A program made the translations under genes and the position numbers. DNA of 64,000 nt. Source: Propionibacteriaceae bacterium. Its GTDB lineage: Bacteria > Actinomycetota > Actinomycetes > Propionibacteriales > Propionibacteriaceae. The notes beneath the pieces were generated by a model that was not told the origin of the DNA, made no database searches, and saw only the letters and a program-made list of their open reading frames with translations. Positions 37,617-45,807 of the stretch are shown in pieces. The stretch covers positions 1 to 64,000 of the forward strand of contig JAISAO010000038.1 in assembly GCA_031266665.1 (NCBI GenBank). Direction: 5' to 3'. Each line of letters begins with the position of its first letter. Position 1 is the first letter of the stretch.

Positions 37617-38498
37617 TCAGCCGACGTCTCGGATTTGAGTCCCGAGACCATTGTCCGGCCTTCTTCCCCGGGGGCGGAGAGCGGTGCCCGACTGTTCCAG
37701 GAGGCCGCGCACGCGGGTGATCGAGTAGCCGGTCTCATTCGCTAACTGTCGGATGCTCTTGCCCGAGATGTACTGCCCTCTCAGGGTGTCCCCCAGTCGG
37801 TTGGCGAACTCGGCGTCCAAACGGACATTGGGGTCCAGTTTGGGCAGGCGGGCGATGCGTCCGCCCGTGTAGCCCCTGTGCTGTTGGCCGCGCGGCTCCA
37901 CCTGTGGGTCCGCCTCGTCGCCCCACACCGTCCAGCCTGGTCGGGGGTAGCGGGCGAACATTTCCAGGTAAGGTCCCGGCGAGCAACTCTCGATCAAGTC
38001 GTACTGCTCGTCCGGTTTGCGCGAGTGCTCCCGCTTGCGCGTTTCGATCATGTTGACCTGGCTGCGAGCCGGGCCAAGGGTTCGCATGGATCCTCGGACG
38101 CCGAACAAGATCAACTCAGTGACATTCCTGAAGTAAAATCCCACTCCGCGACCGTCGGGGCCGCCATCTTTGCGACGCTTGGCCCAGACGATATTGGACA
38201 CGTAGCGGAACCCCCACGATTCAAGGACCTTGAGACCGTCTACCAGGAGTGCGTTCGGCACCCAGAGATAGAGGTGGGCCTTATCGGCGGCTGCGGCGGC
38301 CACGTCGACAGCACAGATCTCTTCGAGCGATAGAGTTGAATACCGGTCCAGGCGACGATGCTCAGGTGCCACCTTGCCAGTGCGGTTGGTGAACCGCCAC
38401 GGTGGGTCGGCTAGTATGGTTGCGAAGCCCCCCTCAACTCGCGGTAGAGGGGACGGTTCCGTCACCAACCGCAACGGTGTGGCCGTGATCGTCATCAT
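37617..38498 (-). CDS. MT-A70-family adenine methyltransferase of a type II R-M system
   Basis: The 293-residue protein has the MT-A70 catalytic motif ADPPWRF (Asp31 to Trp34), a downstream SAM-binding region (VTELILFGVRGS) and the family segment ARYPRPGWTVWGDE. The last 50 residues add a helix-turn-helix (SGKSIRQLANETGYSITRVR), which may bind DNA. Its partner is the BglII-like endonuclease just upstream on the same strand, so it most likely protects host DNA by N6-adenine methylation. Composition is more AT-rich than the atp region. Two consecutive ATGs (38498, 38495) are possible starts; no clear ribosome-binding site is seen. Confidence 0.85.
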   Translation of the reverse strand: MMTITATPLRLVTEPSPLPRVEGGFATILADPPWRFTNRTGKVAPEHRRLDRYSTLSLEEICAVDVAAAAADKAHLYLWVPNALLVDGLKVLESWGFRYVSNIVWAKRRKDGGPDGRGVGFYFRNVTELILFGVRGSMRTLGPARSQVNMIETRKREHSRKPDEQYDLIESCSPGPYLEMFARYPRPGWTVWGDEADPQVEPRGQQHRGYTGGRIARLPKLDPNVRLDAEFANRLGDTLRGQYISGKSIRQLANETGYSITRVRGLLEQSGTALRPRGRRPDNGLGTQIRDVG

Positions 38499-38516
38499 GC
38501 TCGTAACCGTACCATT

Positions 38517-38545
38517 AAAGATCTAGTTCGTCAAAGTAGATCTTT
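38517..38545. promoter_or_regulatory. Inverted repeat with two AGATCT sites between the R and M genes
   Basis: AAAGATCTA (38517-38525) and TAGATCTTT (38537-38545) form a perfect 9-bp inverted repeat with an 11-base spacer. Each arm contains AGATCT, the BglII site. It lies between the endonuclease stop and the methyltransferase start, so it could be a methylation-sensitive operator or a weak terminator. Confidence 0.45.
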
Positions 38546-38546
38546 A

Positions 38547-39263
38547 CTACCGATTTCTATCATTGTCGCGCTGAGTCTGCCAGCGCTGCCAGGTGCGCTC
38601 GCAGATCGCCACGGCCAAGACGGGACAGCCGCCGGCGTCTCCACGTTGCAATCGTGGCAAAAGCTTCTTCGTATTGGTCGTGGTTGACGTACTCAGCACT
38701 TTCTTGGCCTCATCCTCGCTTAGGCCGGCTTCTATACGAATAAAATGGCCGAGCGCCCTAAGGTCATCGACGGTGCGGGTGATGAGGATCGCACCGTCAA
38801 TGAGTCCGGCCTCGTAGAGCGACCTGTAAGCCGCCAGATCTCGGTCGAGATTCCCGTCTTTGGCGTTCCATTCCAGGTCCAGCGCTATACGGCCGTAAAC
38901 GTTGTCCACCTTGTAACCCTCGTTGGCCACGCTTGATTCTTCGATGCGAATTTCGGTTTCCCCGGCATCGGCGAACGGCATGAGACGAAGCACGAGTTTG
39001 ATTTCTGTGTCAACCCTGGCCTCTCGCCATCCCCGCTGGCGAAACGCATGATTCAACCGTTTGGCCAGTCCTGACTCCTCGCCCCCGGGTAGAATCAGAT
39101 CGTTGTCGACCAATTCGAATTCGTTCAGAACCGCCATCACTTGAGTAAAGGCCACTTCATTAGTGGCCCGGAGGATTAAAGCCGCGTTGCGCGTCTCGAA
39201 GAACTCGTAACGAACAAAGACGTCCACTGGTACGGCTGCCTCGAAGGAGGTGGTCAAGTCCAT
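38547..39263 (-). CDS. BglII/BstYI-family restriction endonuclease
   Basis: The 238-residue protein resembles the BglII/BstYI family: FVRYEFFETRNAALILRA at the start, DNDLILPGGEESGLAKRLN, the active-site region VDNVYGRIALDLEWNAKDGN, and YEAGLIDGAILITRT. The acidic residues D-x8-D-x-E match the family metal-binding layout, although the second position is more often Glu. These enzymes cut AGATCT or RGATCY, so a related target is likely but unproved. Low GC relative to neighbours suggests recent acquisition. The methyltransferase gene lies 48 bp downstream. Confidence 0.85.
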   Translation of the reverse strand: MDLTTSFEAAVPVDVFVRYEFFETRNAALILRATNEVAFTQVMAVLNEFELVDNDLILPGGEESGLAKRLNHAFRQRGWREARVDTEIKLVLRLMPFADAGETEIRIEESSVANEGYKVDNVYGRIALDLEWNAKDGNLDRDLAAYRSLYEAGLIDGAILITRTVDDLRALGHFIRIEAGLSEDEAKKVLSTSTTTNTKKLLPRLQRGDAGGCPVLAVAICERTWQRWQTQRDNDRNR

Positions 39264-39500
39264 GGTGCCACCCTACCGTCGACACTCGGTCAGACGATGT
39301 CCTCGCTTTACTACCTGAAGCGCAACGTCTCCCTGGTATGAGGTGGTCGAAACCCAGGACGGGAAAGTGTTGCAGTGGCTTCAAGGTACAAGCAGGTCGG
39401 ACACTGTGGCGGGGAAGTGGCCCCGGCCCTGGTCGACTCACGCCTGGTCAAGGCCAGTGGGGAAGCAGCATAGGGGGCGCGGCTGTGGCAGGGTAGACCC
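39264..39500. promoter_or_regulatory. Divergent spacer between restriction and cyclophilin genes
   Basis: These 237 bases hold no convincing gene. They must contain the promoter of the restriction operon (minus) and of the cyclophilin gene (plus). No repeat or hairpin stands out. Confidence 0.35.
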
Positions 39501-40163
39501 GTGAGAGCGAGAATCCTGCCCCTGCTGGCCGTCGCGGCCTGCCTGCTGGCCGCCTGCGCCCAGGGCGACCCTAACACCGGCCCGAGTTCTGACGGCCAGT
39601 CCGGCCAGCCGACGACCTGCCAGTACAACGTCTCCGGCCAGGCCGCCAAACCGGTCGACCCGCCGCCGGTGGCGGACATCCCCACCAGCGGCCTGACCAC
39701 GGTGACCCTGCGGTTGAGCCAAGGGCCGGTGACGATCGAGCTGGACCGGGGCCACGCCCCCTGCGCCGTCAACTCCTTCCTCTCCTTGCTCCAACAGGGC
39801 TACTACACAGACACCACCTGCCATCGGGTGACCACCAACGGCATCTTCGTCCTGCAGTGCGGCGACCCCTCGGCCACCGGCCGGGGCGGCCCGGGCTACA
39901 GCTACGCCGACGAGGTCTACTCCGACGACTCTTACCCGGCCGGCACGGTGGCGATGGCCAACGCCGGCCCCGACACCAACGGCTCCCAGTTCTTCCTGGT
40001 CTACCTGGACAGCCCGCTGAACCCGGACTACACCGTCCTGGGCCACATGGACGCGGCCTCAACCACCCTGGTGGCCGGCATCGGCGCCCAAGGCACAGTC
40101 GAGGGCGATGCCGACGGCGCCCCCAAGCAAACCGTCGCCATCGAGGGCTACTCAATGGGCTGA
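39501..40163 (+). CDS. Lipoprotein cyclophilin-type peptidyl-prolyl isomerase
   Basis: The 220-residue protein carries a signal peptide ending in lipobox LLAAC (Cys19) and then a cyclophilin domain (about 62-215). Signature segments are GPVTIELDRGHAPCAVNSF, YYTDTTCHRVT, FVLQCGDPSATGRGGPGYSY, VAMANAGPDTNGSQFFL and YTVLGHMD. It should assist folding of exported proteins outside the membrane. Translation starts at the GTG at 39501. Confidence 0.93.
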   Translation: MRARILPLLAVAACLLAACAQGDPNTGPSSDGQSGQPTTCQYNVSGQAAKPVDPPPVADIPTSGLTTVTLRLSQGPVTIELDRGHAPCAVNSFLSLLQQGYYTDTTCHRVTTNGIFVLQCGDPSATGRGGPGYSYADEVYSDDSYPAGTVAMANAGPDTNGSQFFLVYLDSPLNPDYTVLGHMDAASTTLVAGIGAQGTVEGDADGAPKQTVAIEGYSMG

Positions 40164-40285
40164 CCGCCCCGCAATCTTGATCAGCGCCCCGGAGACCGCC
40201 TGCTCACGCCAGCGACACTGGCCGCCGGGCGGTGTGGGAACCGAAACTGTCTGCCGGTCCAGCTATTCTCACAGCAGGCGGGCCT

Positions 40286-41125
40286 TCAAGCAGACTGTGA
40301 TGCGGTCGCCTGTAAAATCGCCTGCTCCAAATGCTTCCCGAGGCTGACCGCCCGCGCCAGTTTATCGCTTCCAGACACCGCGTAGAACACCGGTCTTCGG
40401 TACTCGACGATAATGTCATCCGCCATGCCCGCCTCTCCCAGCAGCTGCGCGGCGGACACAATTCGCGTGGGGCTCAGACGAAGTTGTGTTTGAGTCGGCG
40501 CTGGCTGACGGAACACCGTGACTATTTCGCTGGCCACCTCGGCGGGCGAGGCGTCGGACGTGTCTATCACAAGCTGGTAGTGTCGAAGGTCGGATATATC
40601 GACGCCATAGGTGTCGATGAACCGACGAATTTCACTCTCAGATCTCTTCCTCAGCCCCGAGGCCACCTCATCGAGTGAGTCGTATGATTCAACGTCTGTC
40701 GCCGCTCGTAGCAGCACCCTTTGGGCCGCCACCGACGGATCCACGACCAATCGGACGCGCACCGCGTTCTTCACAAAATGCCAAGCCATGCGTGAGTCAA
40801 AAATCACTGGCGTTTTCGACTCACGGGCCAGTTTGACTGTTGTGGAGTCGATTTTGTCGTCTATCGTCGGATCCGACTCTGCGACATAATTGGCGTCAAG
40901 CGCAGACATGCTCAGCGACCGCGCGATCGAGCGGTGGATGTCTCCAGTGTTTAGGATATTCATATTCAACTTCGCGGAAATAAGGCGTGCGACTGTGCTC
41001 TTGCCACTGCCAAGATCCCCCGAGATAGTCAGATGGACGACGTGATCTGATGACGGCGATAGCGGAGCTTGCTCTTTAATGTGAGCATTGCTCGGTCTCT
41101 CGTGTGTGGCCACTAGCATCGTCAC
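40286..41125 (-). CDS. CMP-kinase-like P-loop protein with unknown C-terminal domain
   Basis: The 279-residue protein begins with a flexible 28-residue tail, then a P-loop kinase domain (about 29-190). The Walker A is SGDLGSGKST, the substrate region is NILNTGDIHRSIARSL and DPTIDDKIDSTT, and a lid region follows (RKRSESEIRRFIDTYGVDIS). This matches the cytidylate-kinase-like (archaeal-type) branch. The last 80 residues (RLSPTRIVSAAQLLGEAGM to SLGKHLEQAIL) are not recognised. The gene overlaps its upstream neighbour by 4 bp. AT-rich codon use suggests transfer. The real substrate is unknown. Confidence 0.65.
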   Translation of the reverse strand: MTMLVATHERPSNAHIKEQAPLSPSSDHVVHLTISGDLGSGKSTVARLISAKLNMNILNTGDIHRSIARSLSMSALDANYVAESDPTIDDKIDSTTVKLARESKTPVIFDSRMAWHFVKNAVRVRLVVDPSVAAQRVLLRAATDVESYDSLDEVASGLRKRSESEIRRFIDTYGVDISDLRHYQLVIDTSDASPAEVASEIVTVFRQPAPTQTQLRLSPTRIVSAAQLLGEAGMADDIIVEYRRPVFYAVSGSDKLARAVSLGKHLEQAILQATASQSA

Positions 41126-41604
41126 GGTAAGTCGTCGCTGTGGGTTGATGATCTGTGGGGGAACTGGTCCAGTGCGTCCAAAATGTCGTCAATTATGGGG
41201 TCCCCCTGACCGCTCACCGAGACTCCATCAATGACTCCGTACGCCCGGAACAGGCTGTTTTCTCTGGGGTTGAGCAGGATTAACTCGCCGTCCTCATATC
41301 CGCCGAAGAGCATGAGAAGAGCCCCTCTTCTCTCAATGGACCGCTGTATGAACTGAGCCGTCTCAGGGGAAACACCCTCCACGTTGAGCTCCGCATAACC
41401 GTTTTCGGAGTCGACCTGGTAAAAGAAGAACCCGTTGTTGCTGGACTCCACGGTGAGTGTTGTGTTCGGGCGGCCCCCCGGCGCGAACATTGTTGAGATG
41501 AGGCTGAAGAGAAAGTCATCGGCTTCCTGAACTGTGTCAGCGACAAACAGTAATGCGCCATCCTCGGAGTTGAGCGACACATTGTGCATGGCGAGGTCAG
41601 TCAT
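41122..41604 (-). CDS. Hypothetical protein coupled to the CMP-kinase-like gene
   Basis: This acidic protein of 160 residues has no signal, membrane segment or known motif. It is rich in beta-type segments (NTTLTVESSNNGFFFYQVDS, GYAELNVEG, GALLMLFGGYEDGELILL) and has an acidic C-terminal helix. Its stop overlaps the start of the kinase-like gene (ATGA), so the two products are probably made together. Composition is AT-richer than the flanks. Function unknown; a regulator or partner of the kinase is a guess from coupling. Confidence 0.55.
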   Translation of the reverse strand: MTDLAMHNVSLNSEDGALLFVADTVQEADDFLFSLISTMFAPGGRPNTTLTVESSNNGFFFYQVDSENGYAELNVEGVSPETAQFIQRSIERRGALLMLFGGYEDGELILLNPRENSLFRAYGVIDGVSVSGQGDPIIDDILDALDQFPHRSSTHSDDLP

Positions 41605-41715
41605 CGGCGCACGCCGCCCCGCTGTGTGATTGGTTTCAAGTGGTCACCGATCATAAGATCATTCTACCTGTCGGCAGTTCGCGTTGGGGACACCGCACCA
41701 GACCGCCCGAGGGGA

Positions 41716-42504
41716 CTACTGGTCGGCCGCCACAAAATCGGTCAGCGCTTTCAGGAAGGCCTCCGGTTGGTCGGTGTGGACCCAGTGGCCGGCGGCGGGG
41801 ATGACTTGGAGGCGGTGGCGGGGGAAGAGTTGGCCCATGCGGGCGTGGGACTGGGGCGGGATGTGGTCCGAGTCGCCGCCGGCCAGCCATAGGACCGGTC
41901 CGAGGTAGGGCGGGAGCGGGCCGGGATCGGGCCAATCCATGATTTGGTCCAGGTCGCGGGCTAGGACCGGCAGGTTGAAGCGCCAGCCGCCGCCGGTCGG
42001 CCTCTGGCGGTAGCCGGCCAGTAGGAATTGGCGCGTGCGCGGGTCCGGCGCCACAGCCGTCAAGGCCTGGTCGGCCCGCTGGCGGGAGGACAGGGCGGCC
42101 GGGTCCAAGCGCAGCATGGTTTGGGCCAGGCGGGCCAGGCCGGGGTCCGGGGTGGGCCAGGGGGCGGCGTCTACCACCACCAGGCGGCGGACCAGTGTGG
42201 GCTGGGCCAGGGCCGTCAGCATGGCCGTTTTGCCGCCCATCGAGTGGCCCACCAAGGTGATGTCGTCCGAGCCAAGGCCGGCCAACTCGGCGGCCACGGC
42301 CCGGGCCATGTCGCAGTGGCTGAAATGGTCGCTCCAGGGCGACCGGCCGTGATTGGGCAGATCGACCAATAAGCTGGCGGCTGGCTCCAGCCGCCGGGCC
42401 ACCGAACGCCAGTTGCGGCCCTGGCCGAACAGGCCGTGGCAGAAGACGTGGCGCGTCGGCCCTGAGCCCAGGGCGGTGGTGTGCAACGGCCCGACCGCTG
42501 TCAC
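41716..42504 (-). CDS. Alpha/beta hydrolase (YbfF-like)
   Basis: The 262-residue cytosolic hydrolase has an oxyanion region CHGLFGQGRNWRSVARRL, DLPNHGRS, nucleophile elbow GHSMGG (Ser at about residue 95), an Asp in WLAGGDSDHI, and a catalytic His in AAGHWVHTDQPE. This order matches the YbfF-type esterase group. The substrate cannot be told. The start overlaps the stop of the upstream small gene. A 447-codon frame on the same strand is a shadow. Confidence 0.88.
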   Translation of the reverse strand: MTAVGPLHTTALGSGPTRHVFCHGLFGQGRNWRSVARRLEPAASLLVDLPNHGRSPWSDHFSHCDMARAVAAELAGLGSDDITLVGHSMGGKTAMLTALAQPTLVRRLVVVDAAPWPTPDPGLARLAQTMLRLDPAALSSRQRADQALTAVAPDPRTRQFLLAGYRQRPTGGGWRFNLPVLARDLDQIMDWPDPGPLPPYLGPVLWLAGGDSDHIPPQSHARMGQLFPRHRLQVIPAAGHWVHTDQPEAFLKALTDFVAADQ

Positions 42505-42776
42505 AGGCGGCGCTCCCAGCAGGCGGTGTGCCAGTGGCGGCGGTCATCGACCGCCCGCTCCACCCCCAGCGCCGGGGTGTCGGGCCAGACCACCAGGTGG
42601 GGGGTGCCGGCGGCGATGAGTTGGGCGCAGCCGGGGCAGCGGTAGGCCTTGAGCGCGCTCGCCCCGGACATGGGGCGGACGATCCAGCGGCCGTCGGCCT
42701 TGAGGTCGGCCCGGGCCAGGCTGGACTGGGACAACGGGCGCGGGGCCGCCAGATGCTTGGACTGGCGGCGGGACAT
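42501..42776 (-). CDS. Conserved actinobacterial small zinc-finger-like protein
   Basis: The 91-residue protein has RCPGCAQLI and a distal RRHWHTACW, giving a Cys2-His-Cys set (CxxC, then H-x4-C) likely to bind zinc. The pattern GRWIVRPMSG-x3-LKAYRCPGC is that of a family usually annotated only as ATP/GTP-binding in actinobacteria; no nucleotide motif is visible. It overlaps the hydrolase gene by 4 bp. Function unknown. Confidence 0.75.
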   Translation of the reverse strand: MSRRQSKHLAAPRPLSQSSLARADLKADGRWIVRPMSGASALKAYRCPGCAQLIAAGTPHLVVWPDTPALGVERAVDDRRHWHTACWERRL

Positions 42777-42980
42777 GACGGCGATTCTAGTGCGCCTGGG
42801 CGATCAGAACTCCGGTGAAGGGGCCGAGCGTCGCCTCCCGGGGTGGCTAACGGTTGGGGGCCAGGGCTTGTTCTCACGCCCAGACGGCACTGGTTAAATC
42901 TTGGACTACTCTGTCCCCGGCGGCCGACCGGCCGTTCCCCCCGGCGGCGCCCGTCGGCGGTCCAGTCAGAGCGAGGCAGT
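42777..42980. promoter_or_regulatory. Divergent spacer upstream of nucS
   Basis: These 204 bases lie between the minus-strand small gene and nucS and must carry both promoters. No repeat is seen, and no clear promoter boxes could be assigned. Confidence 0.3.
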
Positions 42981-43676
42981 ATGCGCTTGGTCATCGCCCG
43001 TTGCCAGGTCGACTACACCGGCAAGCTGACGGCCCATCTGCCGCTGGCCACCCGGCTGATCCTGGTCAAGGCCGACGGCTCGGTCCAAATCCACGCCGAC
43101 GACAAGGCCTACAAGCCGCTCAACTGGATGGCCGCGCCCTGTGTCATGACGACCGAGCCGGTGGCGCTCCAGGACGGCCTGCCGGCCGAGATCAGCCAGG
43201 TCTGGCGGGTGCGCAACGCCGCCGGCGACAACCTGCGCATCGCCATCGCCGAGATTGTCGACCAGTTGAGCCACGACCTCGGGGTCGAGCCGGGGTTGAG
43301 CAAGGACGGGGTGGAGAAGCATCTACAGGAGTTGTTGGCTCTCAATCCCCAGGCCATTCGCCCCGGTCTCGCTCTGGTGCGGCGCGAGTACCCCACCGCC
43401 ATCGGCCCGGTCGATCTGCTCTGCCGCGATGCCGCCGGGGCCTACGTGGCGGTCGAGATCAAACGCCGGGGCGAGATCGACGGGGTGGAGCAGTTGACCC
43501 GCTACCTCGACCTGCTGCGGCGCGACCAACTGTTGGGCGCGGTCGAGGGGATCTTCGTGGCCCAGCGGATCAAGCCCCAGGCCAAGGTGGTGGCGACCGA
43601 CCGGGGGATCGCCTGCGTCACGGTCGACTATGACGAGTTGCGCGGCCTCGACCACCCGGACGAACGTCTGTTCTGA
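42981..43676 (+). CDS. nucS: Mismatch-specific endonuclease NucS/EndoMS
   Basis: The 231-residue protein replaces MutS/MutL mismatch repair in many actinobacteria and cuts both strands at mismatches. The N-terminal DNA-binding domain ([37 protein letters not shown]) precedes a RecB-like nuclease domain with conserved [17 protein letters not shown] (Asp, Glu and Lys of the active site) and [12 protein letters not shown]. The C-terminus (HPDERLF) resembles a sliding-clamp-binding tail. The ATG at 42981 is chosen because the family begins M-R-L-V-I-A. Confidence 0.95.
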   Translation: MRLVIARCQVDYTGKLTAHLPLATRLILVKADGSVQIHADDKAYKPLNWMAAPCVMTTEPVALQDGLPAEISQVWRVRNAAGDNLRIAIAEIVDQLSHDLGVEPGLSKDGVEKHLQELLALNPQAIRPGLALVRREYPTAIGPVDLLCRDAAGAYVAVEIKRRGEIDGVEQLTRYLDLLRRDQLLGAVEGIFVAQRIKPQAKVVATDRGIACVTVDYDELRGLDHPDERLF

Positions 43677-43703
43677 ACCTCAGCCGGACGTCTGTTCTGA
43701 ACC

Positions 43704-44972
43704 TCAGTCAGACGTCTGGTCGGGCTCGGGCTCGGACTGGGCCGGCAGGGGCTCGGGCGGGCCGGCCAAACGATGGGCCTGGGTCGGAGGCTGAACAGCG
43801 CGGGCCCCGGCGGCGGGACGTGGGCGGGGGCGGCGCTCGCTGGGCTCGGCCCCGTCCAGGGCGCTGAAGGTGATCTCGGGCAGGTCGCCCCAGTTCTCCT
43901 CCGGGAACTGGGTGGCGGCGGCGGCGCCGATGCCGAACAGGGTGCCCAACTGCTGGGTGATGGCGCGCTTGCGCTGCTGCAGGGCCGTGATGTCGGCTTG
44001 CAGCCGAGTCTTGCGCCGGGTGGCCTCGGAGCTGACCTTCTCCTGCAAGTCGGTGATCTCGCGGCGGGCGGAGCCGAGCAGGTGTTCGGCCTCGGTCTGG
44101 CCCTCCAGGCGGATGCGCTCGGCCTCGTCCAAGGCCTCCTTGCGCACCCGGGCGGCGTGGTTGGTCTCCTCCAGCAGTTTGGCCGAGGCGGACTCTTGCC
44201 GGGCGGCGATCTCGGTCATGGTCTCGGCCTTGGTCGAATTGGCCTCGGCGATGGCCTTATGGGCCTCGGCCACCATGGCGTCGCGATCCGACTGGGCCGT
44301 CAGCTTGGTCTCGGTGGCGGCCTTGGCGGCGGCGTGGCGGATTCGCTCGGCCTCCTGCTGGGCCTCGGCCACGATCTTCTTGGCCTCCTCGCCGGCCGCT
44401 GTCCGGCGGGTTTCGGCGTTCTGGGTGGCCGAGACGATGGCGGCCTCGGCCTCGGCCCGGGCCCGCTCCAACAGGGCCTTCAGCTCGGCCGTCTGCTTCT
44501 CGCGCTCGGCCCGCAGATGGGCCAGAGTGGTCTTCTTCAGGGCGTCGACCTCGGACTGGCCGGTGGAACGCAGATCGGCCACCACCTCGCGGGCCTCGTC
44601 GGTGATGCGCTGGGCCTCCATCGAGGCCTCGGAGACGATCTCGTCGGCCTTGGCCTGGGAGGCTTGCAGGATCTGGGCGGCGTGGCCGCTCAGCTTGTCG
44701 ACATCGGCCCCTTGGGGGACAGCCGGCGCGGCGGCGGCTTGGGTGGCGGCGGCCTGGGCGGCAGTGATGGCGTCGGCCGCCTCGTGCTGCGCCCCCTCCA
44801 AGGCGTGGCGCAACTCGACTAGCTGATGCTCCAGCTTGCGCACCGTGGCGTCGACCGAAGCCTTGTCATAACCCCGCATCTGGGTGGGGAAGGTGCCGGC
44901 GGAGGTGGCATTGTCCTCGAACAGGTCTTCGAAGATGCTCAGCCCGGCGTCCGCGCTGTCAAACGTGCTCAT
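43704..44972 (-). CDS. DivIVA-domain coiled-coil protein
   Basis: From the ATG at 44972 (AGGAG eleven bases upstream) the protein is 422 residues. A short N-terminal DivIVA-like anchor (MRGYDKASVDATVRKLEHQL, about residues 32-51) is followed by about 280 residues of Ala/Glu/Lys/Arg-rich coiled coil with many EAERI and EAKKI heptads. It ends in a Pro-rich tail (PPEPLPAQSEPEPD). It probably makes a cytoskeletal scaffold or polar organiser, as Scy/FilP-type proteins do. It converges on nucS with a gap of 27 bp. Confidence 0.82.
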   Translation of the reverse strand: MSTFDSADAGLSIFEDLFEDNATSAGTFPTQMRGYDKASVDATVRKLEHQLVELRHALEGAQHEAADAITAAQAAATQAAAAPAVPQGADVDKLSGHAAQILQASQAKADEIVSEASMEAQRITDEAREVVADLRSTGQSEVDALKKTTLAHLRAEREKQTAELKALLERARAEAEAAIVSATQNAETRRTAAGEEAKKIVAEAQQEAERIRHAAAKAATETKLTAQSDRDAMVAEAHKAIAEANSTKAETMTEIAARQESASAKLLEETNHAARVRKEALDEAERIRLEGQTEAEHLLGSARREITDLQEKVSSEATRRKTRLQADITALQQRKRAITQQLGTLFGIGAAAATQFPEENWGDLPEITFSALDGAEPSERRPRPRPAAGARAVQPPTQAHRLAGPPEPLPAQSEPEPDQTSD

Positions 44973-45125
44973 GCTATGACACTCCTGAAGCCGACTTCGC
45001 AGAGCCGGTCGTAGATTTTTCCGGGTCCGGCCGGCAGGCCGGGGGCGGTGCAAAAGCTTAGCGCGGAACCATCACCCTGCCCACTCCGGCGGCGGTTCCG
45101 ATACGTCATCTGGGGCCGACGACGG

Positions 45126-45665
45126 TTAGTTCCGGGAGGGTCGGGACGGACCGGACCGGCCGGTCCCCCGGGGGACCTCGGGGTGCTCGACGCCGTGGGC
45201 CTTGAGCCAGGCCTCGCCCAGCGACTGGTTGAAACCGATGACGGTGGCCGCCCGGTTGGCCACGGCCCGTTCGGCCCCGGCCTCCAGCATCGGCATGTCC
45301 AAGTCCAGCTCGGTGTCGTAATCGACTGTGGTGACGCTATCGGCCGAGCGCAGGTAGACCGGGCCGCCCAGACTGACCGGGGAGCGATCGATCCGAATAC
45401 CGACCCGGCCCTGGCGCTGGCCGTCCACCAGGGGAGTGGTCCAGAACAACTCGCCGAACTGTTTGGACAGGGGTCCGGACACTCCGTAGAGGGGCGCGGC
45501 CGTCGGCATGACGAAGATCGAGGTCACCCGGTCCGGGCCACCCACCACGGAGCACTCGACGGCGTCGATGGCGGTGGCGATTCGCTGCTGGAAGTCGGGC
45601 GCGACCAGCATGTCGCTCACCAACTGGGCGGGAGCGGCGAATCTCAGGGTGCACCATACCCTCAT
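45126..45665 (-). CDS. DUF2505 family protein, first of a tandem pair
   Basis: The 179-residue protein is DUF2505-like: it begins with a strand for a START-like fold (VWCTLRFAAPAQLVSDML), a VTSIFVMP segment, and ends in a long helix (GAERAVANRAATVIGFNQSL, GEAWL). DUF2505 proteins are widespread in actinobacteria and probably bind a hydrophobic ligand. It is paralogous to the next gene upstream, which has the same layout. The function is unknown. Confidence 0.8.
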   Translation of the reverse strand: MRVWCTLRFAAPAQLVSDMLVAPDFQQRIATAIDAVECSVVGGPDRVTSIFVMPTAAPLYGVSGPLSKQFGELFWTTPLVDGQRQGRVGIRIDRSPVSLGGPVYLRSADSVTTVDYDTELDLDMPMLEAGAERAVANRAATVIGFNQSLGEAWLKAHGVEHPEVPRGTGRSGPSRPSRN

Positions 45666-45750
45666 GTAGTCGATTTTAATATGAGACGGTGCTCCCGCGC
45701 CACTGGGTTAGATGCTGGTCCTGTAAGGGCTCTCAGCGGGCTCGGCCGGG

Positions 45751-45807
45751 GCTCAGCCCAGATCCACCGCTCGTCACGCCGATCATCGGTGGATCTGGGC
45801 TCAGAGC
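45751..45807. repeat. Palindromic repeat family, short copy e
   Basis: GCTCAGCCCAGATCCACCG is mirrored by CGGTGGATCTGGGCTCAGAG around a 17-base core (CTCGTCACGCCGATCAT). The core matches the right end of the adnA element, so this is a deletion form. The TGA stop of the DUF2505 gene at 45801-45803 lies in its edge (CTGAGCCC on the minus strand). Confidence 0.85.

Noticed and set aside
37580..37660. tRNA-like sequence (CTCATAATC and a T-arm-like GATTTGAGTCC)
   Set aside because: The anticodon-like loop and T-arm-like hairpin do not fold into a full tRNA, the acceptor stem is missing, and the right half is coding sequence of the methyltransferase. It may be an old tRNA fragment at an integration site but cannot be supported.
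37617..40645. Avoidance of AGATCT as evidence for the restriction specificity
   Set aside because: AGATCT occurs several times nearby (38315, 38519, 38538, 38836, 40640), so no avoidance is apparent. This neither proves nor excludes the specificity.
41651..42994. A 447-codon minus-strand frame over the hydrolase region
   Set aside because: It is a different frame from the hydrolase and zinc-protein genes, which both have clear family motifs. Its product is Pro/Arg-rich noise.
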